From: CAINVV01 sp037140615
GTDB lineage: Bacteria > Bacteroidota > Bacteroidia > Bacteroidales > Prolixibacteraceae
Length of the DNA: 64,000 bases
Reading direction: 5' to 3'
Assembly: GCA_037140615.1 (NCBI GenBank)
Contig: JBAXED010000002.1
Span: 37,752 to 101,751, forward strand
Shown: one piece after another, positions 43,354-52,281 of the stretch
Position numbering within the stretch: the stretch's first letter is position 1
How the letters are laid out: every line of letters begins with the position of its first letter
Translations under genes and position numbers: made by a program
Notes under the pieces: generated by a model
What the model was told of the DNA's origin: nothing
Databases searched by the model: none
The model's input: only the letters and a program-made list of their open reading frames with translations

Positions 43354-43926
43354 ATGCAATACCTCATCATCATCATCTCAGCCATCCTTGTTAACAATAT
43401 TGTACTGGCGCAATTTTTGGGTATCTGTCCTTTCTTAGGCGTTTCGAAAAACAGCACAACTGCCATTGGAATGGCTGCTGCTGTTGCTTTTGTGATGACA
43501 CTATCCACGATCGTCACTTACCTGATCCAATATTACATACTCGACCCCCTTCATGTAAGTTACCTGCAAACCATCTCTTTCATTCTGATTATCGCTGCAC
43601 TGGTTCAACTTGTCGAAATAATATTGAAGAAGGTAAGCCCGGCACTTTACCAGGCTCTTGGCGTTTATCTGCCGCTGATAACAACAAATTGCACCATCCT
43701 CGGTGTGGCCATCCTCACGATCACGCGGCAGTTTAATCTAATCGAAAGTGTCGTCTTTGCCATCGCTACTGCCGGCGGATTCGGATTGGCATTGCTCATT
43801 TTTGCCAACATCCGCGAGCAAATGGAGTTCTCCAACATCCCCGAAGGGTTAAAAGGTACCCCGATTGCACTTATCACTGCTGGGATACTGGCCATGGCTT
43901 TTATGGGGTTTTCAGGAATCGTCTGA
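43354..43926 (+). CDS. rnfA: Rnf complex subunit A
   Basis: 190 residues, six transmembrane helices; ILVNNIVLAQFLGICPFLGVS and LITTNCTILGVAI are the family motifs with the two key cysteines. Last gene of rseC-rnfBCDGEA. Rnf couples ferredoxin oxidation and NAD reduction to Na+ or H+ pumping; which ion cannot be told here. Confidence 0.96.
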   Translation: MQYLIIIISAILVNNIVLAQFLGICPFLGVSKNSTTAIGMAAAVAFVMTLSTIVTYLIQYYILDPLHVSYLQTISFILIIAALVQLVEIILKKVSPALYQALGVYLPLITTNCTILGVAILTITRQFNLIESVVFAIATAGGFGLALLIFANIREQMEFSNIPEGLKGTPIALITAGILAMAFMGFSGIV

Positions 43927-44133
43927 AATGTCTTAACTTTGATTGAAGATTTGATTTCAGTCGAAATAAAAGCCGTAATCAAACTAGAAGATGTACATTT
44001 AGCACAAGCTATCAATTATCTGGAAGCATACAACATAGATGTCGCCTTGCTGATAAATTTTGGAAGTAAAAGCCTTGAATTTAAAAGACTCATTAATACA
44101 AAATATAAGAAATCAGAATCAGATCTAATATAA
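43927..44133 (+). pseudogene. C-terminal remnant of a GxxExxY protein
   Basis: The frame right behind rnfA reads LIEDLISVEIKAVIKLEDVHLAQAINYLEAYNIDVALLINFGSKSLEFKRLIN, which fits the second half of GxxExxY proteins (pattern VEIKAV..L..VH.AQ..NYL......GLLINFG). The first half with the name-giving GxxExxY motif is gone, and no ATG precedes. The nearest start-like codon is a TTG at 43939. A decayed gene is the best reading; a short expressed protein of about 64 residues is still possible. Confidence 0.75.
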
Positions 44134-44191
44134 AAACACAATCAGTTTAATCTGCTTAATCCAGGTTAAGACATATTTTAATTCTAACGCT

Positions 44192-44965
44192 ATGGAACTA
44201 TTTTTGCCTGCATTACTCGTTGTTGCCGTCATCATTATCGCCGGATTTCGCATTGCTCAGGAATACGAACGTGCGATTGTTTTCCGACTGGGGAGATTCC
44301 AGTCGACAAAAGGCCCCGGTCTCTACTGGATTATACCGCTGATCGATCGTCAGCAGACCATCGACATCCGTACCAAAACTGTTGATCTCGAGCAGCAGGA
44401 GACCATCACCAAGGACAGCGTCACCATTAAAGTCAACGCAGTGCTTTGGTTCAGGGTTACCAATCCCGAAAATGCCGTGATCAAAATTGCCAATTACAAC
44501 CAGGCTGTTTACCAGTTCTCGGTCACTGCCTTGCGAAACATCATTGGCCAGCACCACCTCGATGAAGTGTTGAGAGAGCGGGAACAGATCAACGCTACCC
44601 TGCAAAAAATCGTGGATGAAACCACTGAACCATGGGGTGTGAAAATTGAAATGGTAGAGATGAAAGATGTTGAGATACCTGAATCCATGCAAAGGGCAAT
44701 GGCACGCGAAGCAGAAGCGATACGCGAAAAAAGGGCCCGGATCATCAAAGCAGAAGCTGAACTTGAGTCATCCATCAAACTGACGCAAGGAGCCAAACAG
44801 ATGGAAAGTAGTCCATTTTCTCTGGAACTTAGAAGAATGCAGATGCTTTCAGAAATTGGCATCGATAACAACACAACTACCGTGATCCTGATGCCGTCTG
44901 AATTTACAAATGCTGCGAAAAGTTTCTCTGAGATGGTCAGCAAACAGAAAAAATCGGTCGACTAA
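44192..44965 (+). CDS. Slipin/stomatin-family SPFH protein
   Basis: 257 residues: one N-terminal membrane helix (LFLPALLVVAVIIIAGFRIA), then the SPFH/band 7 domain (EYERAIVFRLGRFQSTKGPGLYWIIPLIDRQQTIDIRTKTVD) and a heptad-rich C-terminal region (AMAREAEAIREKRARIIKAEAELESS). SPFH proteins form membrane microdomain cages and influence membrane proteases. Often paired with an NfeD gene, which is not seen here. Family certain, function in this organism unknown. Confidence 0.94.
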   Translation: MELFLPALLVVAVIIIAGFRIAQEYERAIVFRLGRFQSTKGPGLYWIIPLIDRQQTIDIRTKTVDLEQQETITKDSVTIKVNAVLWFRVTNPENAVIKIANYNQAVYQFSVTALRNIIGQHHLDEVLREREQINATLQKIVDETTEPWGVKIEMVEMKDVEIPESMQRAMAREAEAIREKRARIIKAEAELESSIKLTQGAKQMESSPFSLELRRMQMLSEIGIDNNTTTVILMPSEFTNAAKSFSEMVSKQKKSVD

Positions 44966-44985
44966 TTTCAAAGAAGCTTGCTAAC

Positions 44986-45858
44986 ATGAGAGCAACTGTC
45001 TTATTCCTGTTTATTTTTTCCCAGATCTTGCTGAATGCAAAGGATACGAAGAAAATTACAAAGGTTAATATCTTTCCAAACTTTGACGAAGTATACTATG
45101 TTCTCAAATCTGACAATTCTATCAAGCACGGAGTTTACAAGGCAGAGATAAATGGAAAAGTTCTTATTGAGGGACATTACAACATGGGTGAAATGGATAG
45201 TCTCTGGACGCATTACGACTTGTCAGGAGTTATCAGATCCAGAGGCTGGTTCAAGAGCAACAAACGTGATAGTATCTGGGAATTTTTTGATAAAAAAGGT
45301 GAGCTGGAACAAAAGATTGATTTCTCAACCGCTGAAGTTCTTCTTTTCCGTACTGGATTGGCCCAAAATCCTTTCAGAATAATCTCTGGTTGTGACACAA
45401 TAATGAGTATTTTGGATAGACCACCCCTGTTTTTGGGAGGTATGAGCAGATTTAAGGATTATCTGGCTGAAGAATTGCATATCCCACTTCACAAGCCAAA
45501 TGAGAAAATAACAGGCACTGTTTTTGTGTCATTTATCATAGACAGTGTAGGAAATACTTCCAATTATCGTGTTCTGAAAGGGATTGGAAGGGTCTGCAAC
45601 AACGAAGCACTCAGGGTCTTGAAGTCCATCTCTGAACCATGGATCCCCGGAGAATTAAATGGAAAGAATGTTTCGGTCGAATATATTTTACCAATTATTT
45701 TTGATTCAACTATTAGAGGAATGACTCCCTCTGACTTTGAAACAAACATCCTTTCACAATTGAATGAAATACCCATAAGTCAATTTTCAAACCATCAGAA
45801 TCTGCCAGTTGGTGGATGGGTATTTGTTTCGCCGATTTTCGATTCCAACTGGCCATAA
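44986..45858 (+). CDS. TonB C-terminal-domain protein with MORN-like N-terminal part
   Basis: 290 residues. Short signal peptide, then toxin-repeat/MORN-like strands (IKHGVYKAEINGKVLIEGHYNMGEMDSLWTHYDLSGVIRSRGWFKSN) and, from about residue 140, a TonB_C-type domain (LAEELHIPLHKPNEKITGTVFVSFIIDSVGNTSNYRVLKGIGRVCNNEALRVLKSI). There is no TonB-type N-terminal membrane anchor and no proline-rich linker; it is a free periplasmic TonB-like protein, common in Bacteroidota. Role unknown. Confidence 0.8.
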   Translation: MRATVLFLFIFSQILLNAKDTKKITKVNIFPNFDEVYYVLKSDNSIKHGVYKAEINGKVLIEGHYNMGEMDSLWTHYDLSGVIRSRGWFKSNKRDSIWEFFDKKGELEQKIDFSTAEVLLFRTGLAQNPFRIISGCDTIMSILDRPPLFLGGMSRFKDYLAEELHIPLHKPNEKITGTVFVSFIIDSVGNTSNYRVLKGIGRVCNNEALRVLKSISEPWIPGELNGKNVSVEYILPIIFDSTIRGMTPSDFETNILSQLNEIPISQFSNHQNLPVGGWVFVSPIFDSNWP

Positions 45859-45995
45859 AAAGAGAAATAATAAATAGATGAAATAAATATATGATAAAAT
45901 TCTGCTCTCCGAATCCATCAACAATCGAATACGCATTTCAAATATTGGATTAGAAACAAATTATGAACGAATAAACTCTATTAAACAGTAAAGCT

Positions 45996-46337
45996 ATGAA
46001 CGATCAAACACTAATTACAACCAGCACCAATCTGGAAGGTTACAGAATTATCAAACAACTTGGACTTGTTCGGGGCATCACTGTTCGGTCAAGGAATATT
46101 TTTGGTTCTTTTGCCGGAAGTCTGATGACAATTTTCGGCGGCCGGAATGTCATTTACACCGAACTCTGTGAGAAAGCCAGGGAAGAGGCACTTCAGTTGA
46201 TGATTGATCATGCAAGAATCATTGGTGCCAACGCCATCATCAGCATGCGCTATGATGCCAACGATGTCATGACCGGTCTGACAGAGGTGCTGGCATACGG
46301 GACAGCTGTAGTTGTGGAGAAAATTGAGGTTCCTTGA
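45996..46337 (+). CDS. YbjQ/UPF0145 family protein
   Basis: 113 residues, full length for the family. The pattern TTSTNLEGYRIIKQLGLVRGITVRSRN and ANAIISMRYDANDV defines the heavy-metal-binding-like pentameric family YbjQ. Function unclear. The next frame starts by overlapping the stop (TTGA). Confidence 0.92.
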   Translation: MNDQTLITTSTNLEGYRIIKQLGLVRGITVRSRNIFGSFAGSLMTIFGGRNVIYTELCEKAREEALQLMIDHARIIGANAIISMRYDANDVMTGLTEVLAYGTAVVVEKIEVP

Positions 46338-46627
46338 GACTGAATCTGAAATTTATCATCGTCCTGGCAATGTCATGTTGCGTCGGACTGTTCCTCGCCT
46401 GGATGGACTCACGTCCGGGCTGGGATGATTCGGGCATCACCGCCGGATTGATCGTCCTCTCTGCTGCATTGTTTGGATATCTATATCCTGTCAGACCCTG
46501 GGTTTGGGCACTAACTGTCAGCATCTGGATTCCGCTACATCCCAGTCCTTCTCCCTTTCTCACCCTCCCTCTTCTTTCTTCCTTCACTTTTACCTACCTT
46601 TGCCCAAAAGCACCTTTTTATGATTAA
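46334..46627 (+). CDS. Small membrane protein, probably C-terminally eroded
   Basis: 97 codons beginning with TTG, overlapping the YbjQ stop. Two hydrophobic helices (LKFIIVLAMSCCVGLFLAWM, ITAGLIVLSAALFGYLYPV) and the motif DSRPGWDDSGITAG are recognisable. From about residue 67 the translation (PLHPSPSPFLTLPLLSSFTF) looks like read-through into the promoter spacer of yicC, including a perfect -7 box. The natural protein was probably longer and different at the C-terminus. Confidence 0.6.
   Translation: MRLNLKFIIVLAMSCCVGLFLAWMDSRPGWDDSGITAGLIVLSAALFGYLYPVRPWVWALTVSIWIPLHPSPSPFLTLPLLSSFTFTYLCPKAPFYD
46595..46602 (+). promoter_or_regulatory. -7 box of yicC
   Basis: TACCTTTG, perfect TAnnTTTG, 17 bases before the ATG at 46620 and inside the apparent 3' end of the preceding small frame. 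Confidence 0.5.
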
Positions 46628-47492
46628 ATCGATGACCGGTTACGGCAAAGCTGAATGTGAACTTTCGCAAAAAAAAGTCACCATTGAGATCAAATCCTTG
46701 AACAGCAAACAAATGGATCTCAATACCCGTATCTCTCAAATCTTCCGTGAGAAAGATCTCGAGATTCGCAGGGAGCTTTCGGATAAGCTGATACGTGGAA
46801 AGGTTGATTTTATTCTCTATACCGAGTCGCTCGGAGAAGATTCCGCCACAAAAATCAATGCCGGCATCGTAAAAAGCTACTACAAACAGATGGAAAAAAT
46901 CTCCGCAGATCTTAACATTCCATTGAATAACAGCATCCTACAAACAATCCTCACCTTGCCTGAAGTCGTTAAAAATGAAAGAGAGGAACTCGACGACCAG
47001 GAGTGGAAAGCCATCCTTGGTAAAATAGGCGAAGCCATTGAATCACTCGATAAGTTTAGAATACAGGAAGGTGCTAGTTTGAAAACAGATATGATTTCCA
47101 ATGTGCAATCGATCACATCCTTGCTGACTGATGTCGGGCAATACGAGGAAGAACGGGTAATGCGGATCAAGGAAAAAATATTTGAAGGCCTCAAGGATAT
47201 CTCCATCGAACAGGTAAATGAAAACAGATTAGAGCAGGAGATGATTTTCTACCTTGAAAAGATGGATATCAATGAGGAAAAAGTGAGGTTGCTAAACCAT
47301 TGCAACTATTTTCTCGAAACCATCGAACTGGCTGAACCCGTTGGCAAAAAACTAGGCTTTATTGCCCAGGAGATTGGTCGCGAAGTCAATACGCTGGGTT
47401 CAAAGGCAAATCATACAGAGATGCAAAAGCTGGTGATCCAGATGAAAGATGCACTCGAAAGAATAAAAGAACAATTGCTCAACGTTTTATAA
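46620..47492 (+). CDS. YicC/YloC family endoribonuclease
   Basis: 290 residues. MIKSMTGYGKAE opening, NSKQMDLNTRIS, and the conserved C-terminal KLGFIAQEIGREVNTLGSKANHTEMQ, all typical of YicC. E. coli YicC has been described as an RNase. In Bacteroidota it commonly precedes gmk and nadD, as here. Confidence 0.93.
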   Translation: MIKSMTGYGKAECELSQKKVTIEIKSLNSKQMDLNTRISQIFREKDLEIRRELSDKLIRGKVDFILYTESLGEDSATKINAGIVKSYYKQMEKISADLNIPLNNSILQTILTLPEVVKNEREELDDQEWKAILGKIGEAIESLDKFRIQEGASLKTDMISNVQSITSLLTDVGQYEEERVMRIKEKIFEGLKDISIEQVNENRLEQEMIFYLEKMDINEEKVRLLNHCNYFLETIELAEPVGKKLGFIAQEIGREVNTLGSKANHTEMQKLVIQMKDALERIKEQLLNVL

Positions 47493-47506
47493 AAACATCG
47501 CAAGGA

Positions 47507-48076
47507 ATGAAGGAAGGCAAAATCATCATCTTCTCAGCTCCTTCGGGTGCAGGCAAAACCACAGTCGTCAGACATCTTCTGTCGAAAAACAAGAATTTTG
47601 CCTTTTCAGTCTCGGCTACCAGCCGGAAACCAAGAGGAAAAGAGCAGAATAGCGTGGATTATTTTTTCATGACGGCCGACGAATTTAAAGCCAAAATAAA
47701 ACATAATGAATTCCTGGAATGGCAGGAAGTCTATCCGGATAGCTTTTATGGCTCGCTTAAAAGTGAAGTGGACAAGATTTTGAATGAGGGGAAAAATATT
47801 CTCTTCGATGTAGATGTGGTCGGTGGCAGCAACATCAAAAAAATCTATGGCGACCGTGCCCTGGCCCTCTTCATCCAGCCGCCCTCCATCACTGAACTCG
47901 AAAAAAGGCTCATTGCCCGCTCCACTGACAACAAGGAAGGGATCAGGGAAAGATTGGAGAAAGCCGAACGGGAATTGGCATTCGCTCACCTGTTCGATGT
48001 CATCATCGTGAACGATACTCTTGAGCACGCCCTTCAGGAAGCCGAAGAGCGAGTCAAAAGCTTTCTTGAATCGTAA
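47507..48076 (+). CDS. gmk: Guanylate kinase
   Basis: 189 residues. P-loop SAPSGAGKTT, GMP-binding SATSRKPRGKEQNSVDYFFM and lid FIQPPS..EL..RL. Phosphorylates GMP to GDP. Second gene of yicC-gmk-nadD; functionally downstream of guaB at 26.1 kb. Confidence 0.97.
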   Translation: MKEGKIIIFSAPSGAGKTTVVRHLLSKNKNFAFSVSATSRKPRGKEQNSVDYFFMTADEFKAKIKHNEFLEWQEVYPDSFYGSLKSEVDKILNEGKNILFDVDVVGGSNIKKIYGDRALALFIQPPSITELEKRLIARSTDNKEGIRERLEKAERELAFAHLFDVIIVNDTLEHALQEAEERVKSFLES

Positions 48077-48080
48077 AAAG

Positions 48081-48116
48081 AATGTGAAAATTTGAAAATG
48101 TGGAAATGTGAAAATA
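48081..48116. repeat. AT-rich array AATGTGAAAATTTG, left arm
   Basis: Units around (A)ATGTGAAAA and TTTGAAAATGTGGA. Inverse complement of the array at 48181-48226, framing about 64 bases between gmk and nadD. Confidence 0.75.
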
Positions 48117-48180
48117 AAGAACGCAACAATGATGATCTTGAAAAAATATAATTCCCATTTCCCATATTCTCACCTACCCA

Positions 48181-48226
48181 ATTTTCACATTTCCAAATTT
48201 TCCAATTTTCCAATTTCTACATTTTC
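48181..48226. repeat. AT-rich array ATTTTCACATTTCCAA, right arm
   Basis: Units of 8-9 bases (AATTTTCC, repeated), ending four bases before the nadD ATG at 48230. With the left arm it could form a long imperfect hairpin in the gmk-nadD spacer. Confidence 0.75.
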
Positions 48227-48229
48227 TTA

Positions 48230-48817
48230 ATGAAAATTGCCGTCTACTCCGGATCCTTTAACCCTATTCACAATGGGCATATCGCTGTGGCAGAAGCCGC
48301 TTTGCGCGAAGGGTTTGATGAGGTTTGGCTGGTTGTTTCCCCACAGAATCCGCACAAAAAGGAGGAGGAATTATGGCCTTTCGAAGACAGGTTAAAAATG
48401 GCAGAACTTGCTATTGCCAATCATTCCAATCTGAAAGTCAGTGATTGTGAGAACAAGCTTCCACGTCCTTCCTACACTATTAATACACTCAATTTTCTTC
48501 AGAAAATTTTTCCTGAATATCAGTTCAAATTGCTGATCGGCGGTGATAATCTACTAAAATTTCAAAGCTGGAAGGATCATCAGCATATTGTGGATGAATT
48601 TGGACTTGTCGTCTATCCACGGTCGGGTTCAACTATCAATCCCTATGAACATCACCCCAATGTTACCAGAATGATGACACCCCTGCTTAACATCAGCTCA
48701 TCGGAGATCAGAAAACGGCTGGAAAAAAATGAGTCTGTCAGTGGACTGGTTTCCACGGAGGTGGAGAAATTCATCCTTCAAAATATAAATAACGATCGCT
48801 CCAATTCGGTTTTTTGA
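48230..48817 (+). CDS. nadD: Nicotinate-nucleotide adenylyltransferase
   Basis: 195 residues. SGSFNPIHNGHI (nucleotidyl-transferase HxGH-type site), GGDNLLKFQSW, and ISSSEIRKRL, all family-specific. Makes deamido-NAD from nicotinate mononucleotide. The start codon comes right behind the AT-rich array. Confidence 0.96.
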   Translation: MKIAVYSGSFNPIHNGHIAVAEAALREGFDEVWLVVSPQNPHKKEEELWPFEDRLKMAELAIANHSNLKVSDCENKLPRPSYTINTLNFLQKIFPEYQFKLLIGGDNLLKFQSWKDHQHIVDEFGLVVYPRSGSTINPYEHHPNVTRMMTPLLNISSSEIRKRLEKNESVSGLVSTEVEKFILQNINNDRSNSVF

Positions 48818-48873
48818 CGTAACTTGTGTTCGCTTTTCGAACAGCCGGAAAGCTTGAATTGGTCTCTTTTCCC

Positions 48874-51369
48874 ATGCACAACTCCTCTGAATACTATGCC
48901 GATGTGATTTTGCCACTTCCTTTGGAGGGATGTTTTACTTATCTGATTCCTCTTGAGTTGGAAGGAAAAATTGCGCCTGGGATGAGGGTTGTGGTACAGT
49001 TTGGTGTCAAAAAATTCTATTCTGCCCTGGTCAGAAGATTGCACAACAACAAACCCGAAAACCATGCTGCCAAACTGATAGAATCAGTACTTGATGACCA
49101 ACCTGTTCTCAATGAAAACTGCTTCCTGCTCTGGGAATGGATTTCGACATATTACCAATGCACACTAGGTGAAGTGCTTAAAGCCGCACTTCCCTCAGGG
49201 CTCAAATTGGAGAGCGAAACCCGGGTTTTTCTGAATGAAGAGCAAAGCAAAAAAGATCTGATTCAATGGTCGCCCAAAGAAATAATGCTATTGGATATCA
49301 TCCGGGAGAAACGAGGTATATCTGTCTTTGAACTCAACAACACAGTTTTAAAAAAGGGGACTCTTCCGATATTAAAAGAATTGTTACGTAAAGGAGCCAT
49401 CCACATCGACGAGGAGATCAGAGAAAGCTATAAAGTCCGCACCGAAACAATTGTCATACTTGGCGCGGCCATCATCTCTGAAGAAAAATTACTCCGCACA
49501 ATGGATTTGCTGTGCAAGATTCCAAAACAGCGTGAGATGCTTAATCTTTTTTTGCTGGAAAATGAAGATATCCCGGATCTGAAGGCAAAGGCTTACCCCA
49601 AAAGGGCTTTGCTGATGAAAAGCGGTGCCAGCCTGACTGTCTTCTCTGGTTTGGTAAAGAAAGAGATTCTGGCAGTTTACGAACAGCCTATTGACAGGAT
49701 TGAGTCGGGCGAAGATGCCAAGCGTCCGGGATATCCGCTTTATCCCGCCCAGGAAATTGCCTTGAATCAAATTGAAACCTCATTTTCGAAAAATCCTGTT
49801 ACCTTATTATATGGTGTTACTTCGAGCGGCAAGACGGAAATTTACATCCAACTGATTGAAAAATGTTTAAATGAGGGGAAACAAGTCCTCTATCTTTTGC
49901 CCGAAATAGGCCTGACAACACAAATGATTGGCAGGCTGCTGGCGGTTTTTGGCAAACAGGCTGGGGTCTATCATTCAAAGTTCAATGATGCCGAAAGAGT
50001 TGAAATATGGAACAAAGTTCTTCATTTTCAGACCGATAACACAAACGCTTCCCACCAACTTATTCTTGGTACCCGCTCGGCTATCTTCCTTCCCTTTTCG
50101 AACCTTGGATTGATCATCGTGGATGAGGAGCATGAAAACAGTTTCAAACAATATGACCCGGCTCCCAGGTATCACGCACGCGACAGCGCGATCGTGCTGG
50201 GAACGATGCTGAAGATACCCGTTTTACTGGGAACAGCGACGCCAGCCATTGAAACATACTACAATGCGAAATCGGGAAGATATGGTCTGGTTGAGTTGAA
50301 GGAGCGATACCGGCAAATTGAGCTGCCCAAAATTGTTACCGTCGATTTGAAACGAGCTTACCAGCGCAAATCGATGAGATTCTGTCTTACGCCGGAATTG
50401 TTCTCTGAAATCACTTTGGCACTCGAAAAAAAGGAGCAGGTGATACTTTTTCAGAACAGACGCGGCTTTTCTCCCTTCATCGAATGCAAAAGTTGCGGAT
50501 GGATTCCGAAATGCACCCATTGCGACGTTAGTCTCACATACCACAAAAATACGCGGAGGCTTGTTTGTCACTATTGTGGTTATTCTATTTATTATCCGTC
50601 AGTATGTGGTTCCTGCCAGTCGGCAGATCTTAGCAACAAAGGATTTGGCACCGAAAAAGTAGCAGAGGAAATCGCCGCACTATTTCCCAATGCCTCCATA
50701 GAGCGGCTCGACCTGGATGCAACCCGATCTAGAAAGGCCTTTCAATCAATACTTCAGCGATTCGACCGGGGTGATACTGATATTTTGGTAGGTACACAAA
50801 TGATCACAAAAGGATTGGATTTTGAACATGTGAGCGTCGTCGGTATCCTGAATGCAGATAATCTGCTCAATTTTCCTGATTTCAGGTCACACGAGAGAAG
50901 CTACCAGCTGATGGCACAGGTAAGCGGCCGGGCCGGTAGAAGGCACAAGCAAGGGAAAGTGATCATCCAAACTTCTCAGCCTGATCATTTTATCATTCAG
51001 AAGGTTGCGGCCAATGATTACGAAGGAATGTACAACCAGCAAATTGCCGAACGGAAAGATTTCAAATATCCACCGTTTTACAGAATGATCCGTATAACAC
51101 TGAAGCACAGAGATCAGACTGAACTTGACCGAATTGCCCAAGAGAGTGCTGAGGCTTTGCGAAGTAGATTTGGAAACAGATTGCTGGGACCTGAATATCC
51201 GGCCGTTAGCCGTATTAAGCTGATGTATATGAAACAGATATGGTTGAAGCTTGAACGTGAAATATCTGTCACTTCGGCCAAACGCCAGATGCAGCAGATG
51301 CTGGAAAGCGTTAAGACAAGAGATAAAAATAAAATGGTTCAGATCATTGTCGATGTTGATCCCATGTAG
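48874..51369 (+). CDS. priA: Primosomal protein N', replication restart helicase PriA
   Basis: 831 residues from the ATG at 48874; a GTG at 48826 is in frame but gives a leader without family likeness. N-terminal 3'-binding domain (YADVILPLPLEGCFTYLIP), Walker A GVTSSGKTEIY, DEEH box, zinc cluster with paired CxxC motifs (CKSCGWIPKCTHC, CHYCG, CGSC) and QVSGRAGRR. Restarts stalled replication forks. Confidence 0.97.
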   Translation: MHNSSEYYADVILPLPLEGCFTYLIPLELEGKIAPGMRVVVQFGVKKFYSALVRRLHNNKPENHAAKLIESVLDDQPVLNENCFLLWEWISTYYQCTLGEVLKAALPSGLKLESETRVFLNEEQSKKDLIQWSPKEIMLLDIIREKRGISVFELNNTVLKKGTLPILKELLRKGAIHIDEEIRESYKVRTETIVILGAAIISEEKLLRTMDLLCKIPKQREMLNLFLLENEDIPDLKAKAYPKRALLMKSGASLTVFSGLVKKEILAVYEQPIDRIESGEDAKRPGYPLYPAQEIALNQIETSFSKNPVTLLYGVTSSGKTEIYIQLIEKCLNEGKQVLYLLPEIGLTTQMIGRLLAVFGKQAGVYHSKFNDAERVEIWNKVLHFQTDNTNASHQLILGTRSAIFLPFSNLGLIIVDEEHENSFKQYDPAPRYHARDSAIVLGTMLKIPVLLGTATPAIETYYNAKSGRYGLVELKERYRQIELPKIVTVDLKRAYQRKSMRFCLTPELFSEITLALEKKEQVILFQNRRGFSPFIECKSCGWIPKCTHCDVSLTYHKNTRRLVCHYCGYSIYYPSVCGSCQSADLSNKGFGTEKVAEEIAALFPNASIERLDLDATRSRKAFQSILQRFDRGDTDILVGTQMITKGLDFEHVSVVGILNADNLLNFPDFRSHERSYQLMAQVSGRAGRRHKQGKVIIQTSQPDHFIIQKVAANDYEGMYNQQIAERKDFKYPPFYRMIRITLKHRDQTELDRIAQESAEALRSRFGNRLLGPEYPAVSRIKLMYMKQIWLKLEREISVTSAKRQMQQMLESVKTRDKNKMVQIIVDVDPM

Positions 51370-51436
51370 TTGATATCTTTTCTGTAGGAATGACATCAAA
51401 TTTTATATCTGTCTGCTCTCGTTGAGACTAAAATAC

Positions 51437-51444
51437 TAACTTTG
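51437..51444 (+). promoter_or_regulatory. -7 box of parA
   Basis: TAACTTTG, perfect TAnnTTTG, 22 bases before the ATG at 51467. Confidence 0.55.
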
Positions 51445-51466
51445 AAGCCGACTAAAAATTTTATTC

Positions 51467-52261
51467 ATGGGAAAAGTTATCGCGATTGCAAATCAGAAAG
51501 GTGGCGTAGGAAAGACAACTACTGCCATCAATCTAGCGGCGAGTCTGGCTGTTTTGGAGTATAAAGTACTCCTGATTGATGCCGACCCTCAAGCCAATGC
51601 AACCTCAGGAGTAGGTTTTGATGTCCGCAACGTCAAGACCAGCATTTACGAATGCGTTGTTGATGACATGGATCCAAAGAATATCATTCTTAATACCAAT
51701 ACTCCTGGTTTTGATTTGATCCCGTCACACATAGATCTGGTAGGTGCAGAGATTGAAATGCTGAACATGCCAAACCGCGAAAAAGTATTGAAGCTGGTGA
51801 TCGAAAAGATCAGAAACGATTATGATTTCATCTTTATTGACTGCTCTCCATCACTTGGATTGATAACTGTCAATGCATTGACTGCTTCCGATTCCGTTAT
51901 TATACCCGTGCAATGTGAATATTTTGCCCTCGAAGGATTGGGCAAATTACTGAATACCATTAAGATAATTCAAAGCAGATTGAATCCTGAGTTGCAAATT
52001 GAAGGATTTCTACTTACCATGTTCGATTCCAGGCTGAACCTCTCCAACCAGGTTCATGATGAGGTGAAAAAACATTTTCAGGAAATGGTATTCGAAAGCC
52101 TGATCACGCGAAACATTCGGTTGTCGGAAGCTCCAAGTTATGGATTGCCTGTAGTATCTTATGATGTCAGTTCCAAAGGAGCCCAGAGCTATCTGAATCT
52201 GGCCCGCGAACTACTTCAAAAGAACAAGATGACGAAGATGGATCATAAAGAGATTGTTTGA
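51467..52261 (+). CDS. parA: Chromosome-partitioning ATPase ParA/Soj
   Basis: 264 residues. Deviant Walker A KGGVGKTT (MGKVIAIANQKGGVGKTTTAINL), Walker A' with DADPQANAT and Walker B FIFIDCSPSLGLITVNAL. Separates origin regions together with ParB. No parS site (TGTTTCACGTGAAACA-like) was noticed in the window by eye. Confidence 0.97.
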   Translation: MGKVIAIANQKGGVGKTTTAINLAASLAVLEYKVLLIDADPQANATSGVGFDVRNVKTSIYECVVDDMDPKNIILNTNTPGFDLIPSHIDLVGAEIEMLNMPNREKVLKLVIEKIRNDYDFIFIDCSPSLGLITVNALTASDSVIIPVQCEYFALEGLGKLLNTIKIIQSRLNPELQIEGFLLTMFDSRLNLSNQVHDEVKKHFQEMVFESLITRNIRLSEAPSYGLPVVSYDVSSKGAQSYLNLARELLQKNKMTKMDHKEIV

Positions 52262-52281
52262 CAATAACAGAAGACAGTACT

